In this document: positions 23,122-33,500 of the stretch, in pieces
How positions within the stretch are numbered: the first letter of the stretch is position 1
Layout: each line of letters begins with the position of its first letter
NCBI GenBank assembly: GCA_002205965.3
Contig: NADL03000519.1
Span: forward strand, 186,001 to 250,000
Direction of reading: 5' to 3'
From: Kappaphycus alvarezii
Taxonomy: Eukaryota; Rhodophyta; Florideophyceae; Gigartinales; Solieriaceae
DNA: 64,000 nt
Position numbers and translations under genes: made by a program
The notes under the pieces: generated by a model
Databases searched by the model: none
Told to the model about the DNA's origin: nothing
The model's input: only the letters and a program-made list of their open reading frames with translations

Positions 23122-23713
23122 CGTGATATAATGAAACTTTTGGATATAATTTAGCACACTGAGCTGGTTGCGCTGGCACGCTGCGCTGGCTGAGGTGGCA
23201 TGCTGCGCTGGCTGCGGTGTCACTGTACTTATAATTACATTTTTAATTATTTTTAGAGGGATGATTTGCACTGTACTGTGGCGGTGTAGATTTGGCACAA
23301 AGGTACTGTATAGCTGCTACAGAATGTGAGGGTTAAAAAATCTACATAAGGGGCTGTTTGATGTAAATGGTAGGACTACTTGGGAGCCAGCATACTCGAG
23401 CGGGGCGCTCAACAAATTAAGTTGCACACAAAGCATAAAGCAAGTAGGCAGACAACTTCAGGTCAAGCCCCGAGTAGTAGGAAGTTGAGAGTCAACTTCA
23501 GACCCAAGAAAAATTTTTCCTAAGCTAGTCGCAGAGCATCAGTGGTAGACCCTGCCCCTTCTTTACTTGCTTGTAGCCCTATCAACTCTCTCCCATATAC
23601 ACCCCTTTTTATTCGTTCAACTATACCACGGTAGCACTTTTGTCGCTCGCAACACCTCCGTCTTGAGGTAGTTGGTTCCAAGTATCTCTTCTCCCGACGA
23701 TTTACCCCTATCA
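23122..23713 (+). repeat. 3' LTR remnant of family X copy 2, with an unusual U3
   Basis: 23445-23713 is R/U5 of family X and ends CCCCTATCA. 23122-23440 is not like the U3 with the acidic ORF. It holds several GCTGCGCTGGC units (about 23163-23215), a motif also present in the copia LTRs of this window. Whether this is a different U3 type, a replacement or a deletion scar cannot be told from one copy. Confidence 0.6.
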
Positions 23714-24262
23714 TAGGTGGCCGAAAGAGAATTCGGTTGAAAAAATGGGGGATTTGGGGAAAACGTGTATGCTGAAACATAAAAGGGCTGAATACTCCTC
23801 AATACTTTTCATTACAAGTACAGTGGACTCCCAACCTTTCCATTACTCATAGTAAACCAACTCAATTCCCCCCCTTTACTGCATTGGAATCGGGGCGTGT
23901 GGCTTTGTTAGTGGTAGGGAAAAGGTTTGGGTGTTTTGCTCTTGGGAGATATATCCGATCTATCCCATGGTTTTCCAGACAAGCACAATCGACTAAAAAG
24001 GGTATACTGACACAGCAATGGGCGCAGTCGCAGAAAGGGGTAAATTCGGTTAGTTTACTGCGGGTAATGGACAGGCTGAGAGTCCTCTGTACTTATAATG
24101 TCGCGGTAAATGCCGTAATCACGATGTTTCTCGCTCTCTGGGAGTGTCACGACAGCGCCTGCGGTAACCGTGCTTGGCAAGATGTGGCGGCTAGCGGAGG
24201 GATGGGCAGAATTGCAAAGCGCTACAGTATACATAATTTTCCGGGGTAACGGATAAATAAGT
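23714..24262 (+). repeat. Duplicated block, copy 2 (partner 14313-14795)
   Basis: It begins TAGGTGGCCGAAAGAGAATT at the base after the LTR end and ends GGGTAACGGATAAATAAG. It includes R90 (23918-24025) and the antisense LINE D piece (about 24050-24250). Confidence 0.85.
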
Positions 24263-24289
24263 ATTCTTTACCAAGCTCACGTCCTGCTA

Positions 24290-26100
24290 GCGCAACACGT
24301 ACCGCGAGTGAGCTCCAGCGGATCCCAAGGGAGCTAGCTCTTGTCCTTGGACAATGCGCGGACACACCTCATGGTTCTTCTCAAGCCATAGAGGCATCCA
24401 GCAAATTGTTCTTATTCTCGTCCGCGATCCTCGTCAATCTCAAGCCCTCTACAGTCTCAACCCTCGTTCCGGGCACAGCATTAAATTCCCGTATTTTAGC
24501 TGAACGCATTCAGCTATGGCGTGATGGACAATACGAAACTTTGATGCGAAGGACAAACGCCTTGGCAACGCCCTGCCCGTTGCACAAGGCAACTGAAGAG
24601 GAACAAGAGGGGATCAATAAGCGACGCAACCTCAGGCTCGCAATGGAGGGCGCTTACGGCAACGCAGTGCGTGCGCTGGGATCTTCGGGAATAGCAGGTC
24701 TCTCCGCAGATGTGGTTTCCATTCTTCGGGGGAAACACCCACAGCGCACGCCGACAACGGAGTCGTAGCAACCCGCTTCCCCTGACTCGTTGTCTTCTTG
24801 GCCCTACTTCACTTTAGAGCTTGTTCTCCATTGCGTTCGGAGCTTTCCAAGGGGTAGCGCCGCAGGGGGATCCGGACTCCGCCTAAACCACCTCGTTGAG
24901 CTTTTACAGGTCCCACCAGTTGTAGATGGTGGACGAAGCTTGCTAGCTGCTCTCACTAGTGTGCTCAACTCACTAGCAAACGGGAACGCCCCTGCGGCTA
25001 CATCGGCATGGATCGCAGGTGCGCCGCTTACGGTACTTCTGAAACCGGACGGAAGAGTGACAACGATCGCGGTGGGCGAGACCTTTCGTCGCTTAGTGGG
25101 CAGATGTTTGCTGACTCGCATCTCCGACAAGGCTTCCGAATACTTTCAGCCACTACAGTTGGGAGTAGCAACGTCAGGAGAATCTGGGCAGTTGTCCTTG
25201 CTACACGGCTACTTTACGAGGAGCATGGCGAATCGGCGGAGAATGCACTGTTAACCAATGACCTTCAAAACGCCTTCCACCTGGTCAGCCGCAGTGCGTT
25301 TTTGAAGGAGATCGAGCAGAGGTTCCCGGAGCTCTTACCTTGGGTCTACTATACGTACTCTGTAAACTCGGGTCATCTGTGGTGCGGACCACGGCATTCC
25401 GAGCCTCGTTGTCAGCGGATGGTTGCAAGAACTGGCTTTCATGCAAACCAGCTCCAGGCCTGGGTACCTACATCTCGGACCGCAATTACAAGCCGTGGTT
25501 GCAGTTCTATTGCCAGGTACCACTGTTTCCTCCCGCTTCAAAACCACAAGGGAGGATGCACGGCACTCATGGATCAGTGCGGTGACCACACGCTGTGCTG
25601 TGGCTATGGATCCACCTGCGGATGGCGGCACGACTGGCAAACACGGTTGGTTGACGCAGATGTCTTCAAAGCCGCCTGACACCCCGTCCTCGAGCCCTCA
25701 CAACCCGGCCATGTAGTTCGCCCAGACATCAAGGCGCTTGGAGAGAACGGGGGCACGGACTATTTTGACGTAACCGTAATCCATCCTTTGACCCCCGCCC
25801 GCCTCCCCTCCCTGGCGCGATGCCCCCCCAAGCCCCTTAACTATGCTCGGCTTGGCAAGGACACTCGCTTTGCCGAGTTGATACATTCCAAGGGTCCTAG
25901 GCATCGCTTCATTGCCCTTCCATTCTTCACGTTCGGGGACTGGCACCCCACCCCTTGGGACTTCGCCAACGGGGTTGCGACTAGCATTGCCGCACAGGCA
26001 GCAGTTCCGATTGCTGATGCGCAGCAGACATTGTTCGCTCGTCACTCAGCGAGACCCGTCCAAAATAACGCCAGCTAGCTGTCAGGAGGCGGTTTGAACA
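24290..26100 (+). mobile_element. LINE family C, 5'-truncated and internally deleted
   Basis: The order is: region upstream of the reverse transcriptase (RNLRLAMEGAYGNAVRALGS, homologous to ATKLAKEGAYGKAAQALGS in LINE B), the start of the reverse transcriptase (GSAAGGSGLRLNHLVELL, IAVGETFRRLVGRCL, then a degenerate motif A with LTNDLQNAFHL), and then a jump near 25400 to the region before the endonuclease (FYCQVPLFPPASKPQG, CGDHTLCC). The endonuclease follows (VVRPDIKALGENGGTDYFDV, then TVIHP) with an end at VQNNAS near 26076. The palm with the catalytic DD motif and the thumb are gone, about 300 residues compared with LINE B. Several frameshifts and an early stop are present too. Dead copy. 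Confidence 0.8.
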
Positions 26101-26124
26101 GCAGTCAGCACCACAATTTGAAAG

Positions 26125-26310
26125 GGGGAGAGATTGGGGTGTTTTATTGATTGGGGATCAAGAACAGCTTGTTTCTGAAAACTAGGAGGAACGGGTCTGT
26201 GCATTGCTGAGTCTGGAAATGATGCTGAGTCATGAGACATTATCTCACAGGGCTGGTGTGAGGCCAGCCTTAGAGCACGCTGCGTTGGCCGATACGGTCG
26301 TTGCAGCGTG
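26125..26310 (-). repeat. 3' end of a LINE B-type element
   Basis: The plus strand shows GGGGGAGAGATTGGGGTGTT at the outer end and GCACGCTGCGTTGGCCGATA farther in, matching the reversed LINE B 3' end (57776-57960). It is 5'-truncated. Confidence 0.6.
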
Positions 26311-26560
26311 TCTTTGCATAAGGACAGATCGCACCCGCCGGAAGGTCTCCGTGGATTTGAAAGTGTGTGTATTCCAGAGAACCTGCGTTCTCAGGGTATG
26401 AGAGTGGCTGCTCGAATTAATCCTCGTCTGCGATTAAGGTTATCAGGAGTCTTATATCATACCATCTAACCCCCGTTTTTCCTCTCTGAAATGCTTGGAT
26501 AGATGGAGTGGTACCGTATCCAGGTCAGTACTGTACTGTACTTAACTTTCCTGATCAAGG

Positions 26561-27974
26561 TGATAGGGGTAAATCGGCGGGGGAAGAGATCCTAAGAACC
26601 AATTACCCTGAGAAGGAGGTGTTGCGAGCGACAAAAGTGCTACCGTGGTATTGTTGGACGAACAAAAGGGAGTGTATATAGAAGAGAGTTGAGGAAGCTA
26701 CAATCAAGTATAAAAGGGGCAGGGTCTACCACCGACGCTCTGCGACTAGCGTAAGAAAAATTTTTCTCGGGTCTGAAGTTGACTTTCCACTTCCTACTAC
26801 TCGGCAATTGACTTGAAGTTGTCTGCCAACTTGCTTGACCTCTCCACGAGGAAGCCGTTTACTCAGCCTATATAGACATTTTGCTACTCCTAAAGTCCGA
26901 ACAAAACTACAGACGGTACCAGGAATTGCATAAAAAACAATTTTTGTGGACAATACACTCTAAACAAAAGATACTTAAGAAACTAACAATTAATTTGGTC
27001 CTCTTATTTCCCATTCTCTAAGTCAGATCCAAACAACTCCTCTAAAATATCCATGCTGTCCAAGCAGTCCCCACAAATATCTGCGAATGGCCCATAGCTC
27101 TCTATTTCCCCCTGGGAGATATCTAAACTACTAAAGATATCTCCATCCGGTTCCATCGTGGGCACAACTTGATCCATACTCTCCATTCCAGGTCCCACCA
27201 GTCCAACACTTTCCATGCCCCCTGTTCCCTCATCCTCCTTCTCCTTCTCCCGAGCCTCGTACACTAGCTCAGGGGCTAACCATTCCTCGAAGGACTCCCC
27301 GCTCTCCACCTCGACCTTCTCAGCCTCTCCCTCACTTACCTGCCTCTCTTCTTCTTCTATGAAGACGCGGCGAACGAACTCGATGATTTGCTTCTTTGTT
27401 TGCCGCCGGATGTAGTCGTCGGCATCAGTTGGCCCGTAGGCGGCGAGACGAAGACCATTTATGGGACGGGAAGGGCTGTTTTTGGAAATAGGGACAGAGG
27501 GGCGAAGGTTGTTCATTTTGATAGACGTTGCGGAACGGGAGGCAATGTAGGGTGTTTTGGGTGTGTGGTGGGAGAGGAGTGATGAGTAAAATGATCGAGG
27601 GCATTTGGAAATTAGAATAAAGGGGTTTAAATAGGCTCCCGGGGCAGGTTCTATAGATTAAGACTAGGTAAAATAAATCTGCAAGGGATTTTGCAGTAGT
27701 GCATTTGCGCCCTTCTTCTCAAAAAAAGACGAATTTGGAGGAGGAGGTAAGCTAAAAGGGAAAAGGGACTTGATTCGGGGTCGATTCAGAGGGTTAAATA
27801 CAGTAAAAAAATCTAGATAAAATGGAAGTAAATTTGGAAATGACGGTGGGAGAAGCTAGGGGTGGGATCGTTTTAGGTTGCTGGATTACACGAAGGGAGG
27901 ACCATTTCCTGTATTACATGAAGGGAGGGCCATTTCCTGTATTACATGAGGGGAGGACCATTTTTTGTATTACA
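26561..27974 (-). repeat. Solo LTR of family X with perfect target duplication
   Basis: 1414 bp, minus strand TGTAATACA...CCCCTATCA. It is flanked by the 5-bp direct repeat CAAGG at 26556-26560 and 27975-27979. This fixes the LTR limits for the whole family and shows that the acidic ORF (27004-27516) is inside the LTR. It presumably arose by recombination between the two LTRs of a full element. Confidence 0.92.
27004..27516 (-). CDS. Acidic U3-encoded protein (open copy in a solo LTR)
   Basis: A complete open frame of 170 codons with the same N-terminal block (GPTDADDYIRRQTKKQIIEF, then VRRVFIEEE) and the same C-terminus (GDCLDSMDILEELFGSDLEN). The Glu-rich middle is shorter than in the copies at 16.0 and 5.6 kb, so the repeat-encoded acidic tract varies in length while both ends are kept. 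CTATTTAAACCCCTTTATTC upstream (minus strand, about 27635) could be its promoter. Confidence 0.7.
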   Translation of the reverse strand: MNNLRPSVPISKNSPSRPINGLRLAAYGPTDADDYIRRQTKKQIIEFVRRVFIEEEERQVSEGEAEKVEVESGESFEEWLAPELVYEAREKEKEDEGTGGMESVGLVGPGMESMDQVVPTMEPDGDIFSSLDISQGEIESYGPFADICGDCLDSMDILEELFGSDLENGK

Positions 27975-28029
27975 CAAGGCAATAGAAGCCTAATTTGGGT
28001 ACCCATTGACATACCCTGAGAAGTGAAAA

Positions 28030-28570
28030 TCTTTACTCTTTACTTATCTTGAGTTTATACCGACTGACAGACTATTCCGTAAAGAGCTAACTGGATGGGC
28101 CACATCTGTCACGTGCAGTGGGGCCCGCGATATGATGGCCATGGCCACCGACGACCACAAAGTGCAACTGATACGCTGGTAGGTGCGTGTGCGAATCGTA
28201 GCGTCCGAGGTTTGGCATTTCCTGGCTACACGTGGCACAAACTCTTCGATAAATGATGCGGAATTCGGAGAAGGGGCACCGAGGGAATCGAAAACCAGAG
28301 CCTGGAATCGGAAACCTGGGTCGCGGGCGGGCAGAGAGGGGGGGACCAGCCGCCTTGACAGCTTGTGCTGGAGGTCCTGGAGCTTGCGATGGTGCATGAG
28401 GATGGCAGCTCCACCGGCGACTTGCGTCGCTTTGGTGATGGAGGTCTGCTTGAACGGTGACGTGATGGCGACGTCACATGCAATGGGTGGGTCTGGTAGG
28501 ACAGCTTCCGTGTCACGGGGGGGGTGGACGAGGAGAATGTCAGCGGGCCTGTAGTCCGTCCCGGGAGATT
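28030..28570 (-). mobile_element. LINE family E, 3' fragment with endonuclease region
   Basis: The minus frames read PADILLVHPP, ACDVAITSPFKQ and then KLQDLQHKLSRRLVPPSLPA. PAD-x-D is the restriction-like endonuclease signature in the variant form seen in this family. 5'-truncated and frameshifted. Confidence 0.6.
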
Positions 28571-28617
28571 CTCTGAAGAAACCTTACTTCGCTGAGTATC
28601 TAGCTAGCCGTCAGTGA

Positions 28618-28790
28618 GGGGGAAATTTGGGATGTTTTTAATGCATGAAAAATACGTTCAGCTGTTCCCTGAGTGATTTCGTGATGGTAAAGGCTTACAA
28701 TGTAAAGGGTTGGCGGGAAGTTATCAAAACGCTAGAAAACTGACGGGAGGTCGCCCAACAGGCACGCTACATGGGACATTACTGCTGCTG
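28618..28790 (-). repeat. 3' end of a LINE B copy
   Basis: Nearly identical to 57780-57950: the tail GGGGGAAATTTGGGATGTTT (plus strand), and the C-terminal peptide AAVMSHVACLLGDLPSVF on the minus strand. Confidence 0.85.
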
Positions 28791-29293
28791 TGTCAGTGAG
28801 TGTACACTCCAGAAACATGAGTACAAATATTATCCCTAGTCGGTAAGAACCCCAAATTTTCCTCACTGAGTGATACTTTATGGTATTAGTATACTGAGTA
28901 CATGCTGTACAGTGCTGTATGGTGCACACTGCAGGTCTGACTGCAGTATTGTACATTATGGTGGAATGAATGGAAAATTATGGGTGCATATGATAAGGGG
29001 GCTTCGACGTGGCTATGATCCACAACTGAAAGCAAGTCACGCTGTCACGTCTGCATCTCGGTTGCATTTGCATCCGTCGGACTGACTGAGAACGGATCCG
29101 TTCTCATGGTACCGTACATACAGTACATGTGTATACAGAACAGTATTAATTTCTGAATACGCTCCGCACGCTTCTGTGCCATACTGTACAATTCGTACGG
29201 TACAGATTTAAATATTTACAGTACGTACGGTACCACCAGTGCGGTACAGTATGTCAGTGGCTACCCAAAATTAGGCCTCGTCTGCGATTGCTG
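28791..29293. other. GTAC-rich unassigned DNA
   Basis: No gene. 29100-29260 is packed with GTAC-centred palindromes (GTACCGTAC, CAGTACATG, CGTACGGTAC). A short match to the LINE D 3' UTR (GAATACGCTCCGCACGCTTC) lies at about 29155-29174. Confidence 0.5.
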
Positions 29294-29645
29294 TTACCAG
29301 GTATCAGAAAAGTCAAGCAACCCTGCGTATTTACCCAAAAGTCTAAGATAAAGAGATACCATTCCATTCACCGAACCGTAACCCTCTACAATACTCGACA
29401 TCAACATCATGGTACGCTCTACATATGATTCTGCCTCTATCCGGTATGCCACTGTGAGGGCAGCCGGCGCAGCTGAGATCACCCGTGCCTCCAACCTTAA
29501 CATTTTCCAGTGAAGAGTGCGTGACGTTCTTTTCCTTCCCGACAATACCGAACCGTCCCTCTACGTCCACTGGAGCTTCATTCCGCTCGCATTTGATACA
29601 TTTAGCGCATTCTCCGAGTACTTTCGACGTGTCCCCGACGACCAC
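29294..29645 (-). pseudogene. Possible broken protein-coding remnant, unknown family
   Basis: Two overlapping minus frames. One ends in a plausible helical C-terminus (IEAESYVERTMMLMSSIVEG, then SLYLRLLGKYAGLLDFSDTW), the other supplies an upstream CAKCIKCERNEAPVDVEGRF. They look like one protein broken by a frameshift, but I know no relative. Confidence 0.25.
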
Positions 29646-30040
29646 GCAAAACAGATCTCATTTCGCTCCGCTCGTCGTTACTATGTCGGCAAAGCCCAAA
29701 TGCTGCAACGAAAAAATGTTTTGCTATCTGGTCTACTATCGCTGCTGCTCTCTTCGATTGCATGCTGTCTCACTGCGAGGGTCTATATTTCAGCATGGGC
29801 AACCCGTAATCTTTTGCATTATTCTGTTGTGCGACCCCCCCCAAAGTCCCCCCCTACTGAATGAAATTAAAGATGTATACTACTGTGGGTCTGTCCTAAA
29901 GTGGAGATCACGGGAGTTTCGTTTGCTGTAACTGATAAGCTGGCTGATACAGTCCTAGAAGTTCGTTATAATTGTAGTCAAGTGACAGTAGCTGTATTAT
30001 GATAGGGTTTTACTGGTCTAGTGCTCACTGCGAAAGCTTC
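29646..30040. other. Unassigned
   Basis: No convincing gene. A C/T-rich run (CCCCCCCCAAAGTCCCCCC) lies near 29836. Confidence 0.3.
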
Positions 30041-30086
30041 CTGTTGTAACCTTTCGCCTCTATCCGGGCCAAAATACAGCCTTCCC
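30041..30086 (+). mobile_element. Left piece of the LINE A copy interrupted by copia
   Basis: TTTCGCCTCTATCCGGGCC and AATACAGCC match LINE A (reverse of about 39400-39430). The match resumes at 35654 on the far side of the copia element. Confidence 0.75.
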
Positions 30087-30518
30087 TGTAGTATCACAGC
30101 CCAAAAGGTATGACACGTGTAGCACGCAGCAAGGTTGCTGGTGGAAGTCTACTGTAAGCCCTACAAGCCGAGCTTACAAAGTCTGACACAACTACTGACC
30201 GTTGTGCTCGATGGGTTGGCTTCCCCTTATTGCGGCAAGAAAAAGTGTTTACTTCTTCCGTCTGATGGCTGATGATTCTTTTCCTTGGACTTGTTCCGCT
30301 ACTCGGTACGCAAGCCCTCATATAGACTTTTTTGTAGCCCTTCTGCACTGTATTTGGAAGTGCAGTACAGTTCAGTATAGAACTAGTCCACCATAAAAAA
30401 AATTCTAATGGCTACAGTAGCATTTGGTACTAGATTAATATCATAAAATATCTAAGCATTCCTGCTGAGCTGTCACAGGTGCTGCGCTGGCACTTTTGCA
30501 CACCCTTTCTGTATAGTA
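30087..30518 (-). repeat. 3' LTR of the copia element
   Basis: 432 bp, closely similar to 35189-35649. It lacks about 30 bp that are tandemly repeated in the other LTR around GCTGCGCTGGCAC. Confidence 0.85.
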
Positions 30519-33500
30519 TTCCCGCCCTTTCAAAAAGCGAGGCAGGTGTGCCCTACTTCTTACGGATAATCCATTGCTTGATAAATGTTTTTTCAACTCC
30601 AGTCCGTAGAATATTTAGCAGAGGCTTGCAAACATTCGGCTTGGTTAGACCATCAGCAGAATTTGCAACACCAGCGATAAGTCCAACATTTGATCTTTCG
30701 AACTTGTTGTAGGCTTCGCGAGCAGCAGCTATGTCTATCATTAAACGTTTCTCAGTTGTATGCGAAGCGCGGGTAATAACATCGAAAATTTGCTTCAAGT
30801 CTGTGAACATTTTCAGAGATATCTTACGGCGTAAGATGCGTTCCACATCGTGTTTCAATATGTATGCGACATCAAATGCGGCGGAGAATGCGTACACTTC
30901 TCCAGCCATGATAGACCGTACGACGCGTCGAGACTTGCGGCTGCTATAGTTCAAAACATGGCAGCGGTCTGCGTCATCACAAAGCAAAATAATGAATCCT
31001 AACTGCGAAGTGAGATCTGTGTTTGTCGCAAACGATGCATCTGCGTAAGCACGAATATGCAGAGTGTTGAAATTGAGCGGGGAATATTTGAGACGGATGT
31101 CTTCGGTATCTTTCACATAGCTTATGGAAGTACTAAGCTCGTCTATGGTTTTCTTTCCGAACATTTCAACGGTTACTTGTGCTGCGCGATTGACTGCACA
31201 GCATATGTCTGGATGAGTGTGCGATAGCCAACTGAATGCGGCTCGGACAGAACGAAAGAGTTCAAAGGTATAATCATTTGGTATTGTTCTGAGCTTGGCA
31301 AGATAGTCCGGTTGATGGGCGTAGAAAGTTCGCTGACCATCAATCGATTTTTCAGTTTCAATATGGAAGCCGACGAACTCAAGATTGTCATACTCGACCG
31401 GTTTTGACTCAAACGAACGAGCTGTGAGTTCAATAAGCTTATCAAAATTTTCATTTCCAGCAAACAAATTATCATCGAGATAGGCTCCAAGAAGTCCATC
31501 GGTACTCTCGGTACCTTTTTTCATGTAAAGAAATAAATCTCCGTCGAGTAGTAGCATTCCTAGTTCTTTTTTAATGAAAAATTCGAGAGTAGCGCCCCAG
31601 TAGTCGCCAGAATCACCTATATCATAAAGAGGCTTTTTCAGCTTCAGTACTTGATCTCCCCGGATGTTGAAAAATTTTCGATCTGCCTCACGGATCTTAA
31701 GATGTATATCACGACTTAGCATTTCTTTCGCTTGGAGGTAAGCTTGAACGAAATCAATCATTGCGAGGCGGTAATTAAGAATGGCAGATACTGAAAGGAT
31801 TATTTTGGTGGAGCTTTGGCGTAGCGTTTGGCAGCTATGCACTATAAACTCTTTCATGTTATCTTTTTAGCCTTGTCCAACGAAACGTGCTTTGGCCTTC
31901 TGACGGTCGGTACCTGGATTCTTTAGCGTAAGTTAAAATCTTCCACCGATAATGTTTGCCTTCGGGGGAAGAGGCGAAATATTGACGACTTCCCAGACTT
32001 TGTGATCAGAAAGACCCTGAATATCGTTGCGTTTGGCTATTTCAAATGCTGCGGAGTTAGATCTTTTGTCAGTAGTAGGAATTTTCTCCATGATACACAT
32101 TAGGCTTGGAGTCTCGAAGACATCAGTATTTCCCTCTGTTTTGACCCGAACTTGAGCCATTATTTCTTGAACGGTTGCAGGAAATGTTTCGCCCGAGAAT
32201 ACTCTGTCAAAGACGGTATCTATTCCGTCACGCTCATTATCAGACAATTTTTCCTGTCCTTTCTAGTGATCCGGATCCGTTATATACTCACGGACTCTGC
32301 CAGTCGAAACCCTTTTAAGTTCGTTATTGATACTGATCCAAAGATTTTTTCCATCTCCTGCAACAACCTTGTATGGGCCTTTCCATGCTTTCAATTTTTC
32401 GTGATAGAATAGTACTTGAGATCCAATTTTAATCTCACGGTCTGATGCAATCGGGACGTTACGATTAAGAGCAGTGCAGATGCGGGCAGAAGCAACACCC
32501 TTAGACATTTCAGAGCGAGCATTTTGTAATGCTTTCATTCGCTCACGCTGCTCGGGAAGATCTGAGAATCCTAACGAAAATTGTGGAACGATTCCAAACA
32601 CGAGAAGAGTGGGAGACAATCCATCTGGCCCGGCGGTGTTGTTAATGGCATGAAAAGAAAGAGAAAGACATTCATCTTTCGAAATCTTTGGGTGCTCCAT
32701 TCGTACCTTACGATAAATTCGTCGGAGGAAGTCATGGTACTTTTCACCGACGCCAGTAGGATTATGGCTTTCGATACCTGAATCCAAGCGTGTTATCCCA
32801 CTCGCTTGCAGCAAGTGACGCCACCGGTCACTATCGAATTGCGGTCCACGATCGGTGTTAATTTCTTTCGAGTATCCGACGTACTTTTTAACCCATTGGC
32901 GGGCGTAAGCTGTCCATACGTTGTTTGCTGACTCTCCATCGAGGAATACTGCAGCATTGAACAGCGTATCCTTGCAAACCATGTGTAGTACGGGCATGCT
33001 TTCCAAGTACATAAGATCCATAAGCACAGTTCGGTTAAAGACTACGTATTCGCTTGGCAGTGCGACGCGGAAACGGCCAGGTTGTTTCAAAATCCTTTGA
33101 CAAACATCACAAGATTCAGTAACTTTTTCGAGTGCCTTAAGTGTCTCTGGTATCGCTTGAGGATCCTTGACCTGCTTCATCATTTTTTATATTCTCAGCG
33201 GATGTGGATGATAAAAATGTCGGTGGATCCTTTTCAATTCGGGCTCTGTATAAAGAACTTCGTAGTTCCATTCATAGTAGGCATGGCCCAGCTTCCGGCT
33301 GAGAGGTGAGCTCCAGACAGGATCTTTGCATCTGATACGATTGTCCACGGTGTCTACTAGAAGCTTGTACTTATCAAGTACGTCTAGTCCTAAAAGAAGC
33401 GGTATTTCAATATCAACAACATCCAGAACGATCTTCATGTGACGGTTGTCGCCATATGGGATTCGAAACTTTACTTTTCCGATGCTTTCCTTCCTGTTTT

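Larger units (their letters stand above)
15572..23713 (+). mobile_element. Ty3/gypsy LTR retrotransposon, family X copy 2
   Basis: It is nearly full length. Parts in order: 5' LTR (15572-17033), a possible primer-binding site just inside 17034 (TGGTACTCTTG), gag with two CCHC knuckles (about 17123-18400), DSGA aspartic protease, reverse transcriptase with YIDDVVIFS, RNase H (VETDASERSLGAVL), integrase with an HHCC-type zinc region, DNALCFTA and NGKAER (pol about 18400-22019), ORF3 (22107-23087), a purine-rich tract at about 23097-23118 and a 3' LTR remnant to 23713. It carries only a few breaks (about four) and is closely similar to copy 1 through gag, pol and ORF3. The two LTRs are not alike in U3. 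I find no matching target duplication (TAGGT follows the right end), which suggests rearrangement after insertion. Confidence 0.9.

Noticed and set aside
24601-24783. Conserved small protein shared by the two duplicated blocks (60 codons at 14601 and about 24070)
   Set aside because: The frame is the antisense of a LINE D C-terminal fragment, so its conservation reflects the duplication and not a gene.
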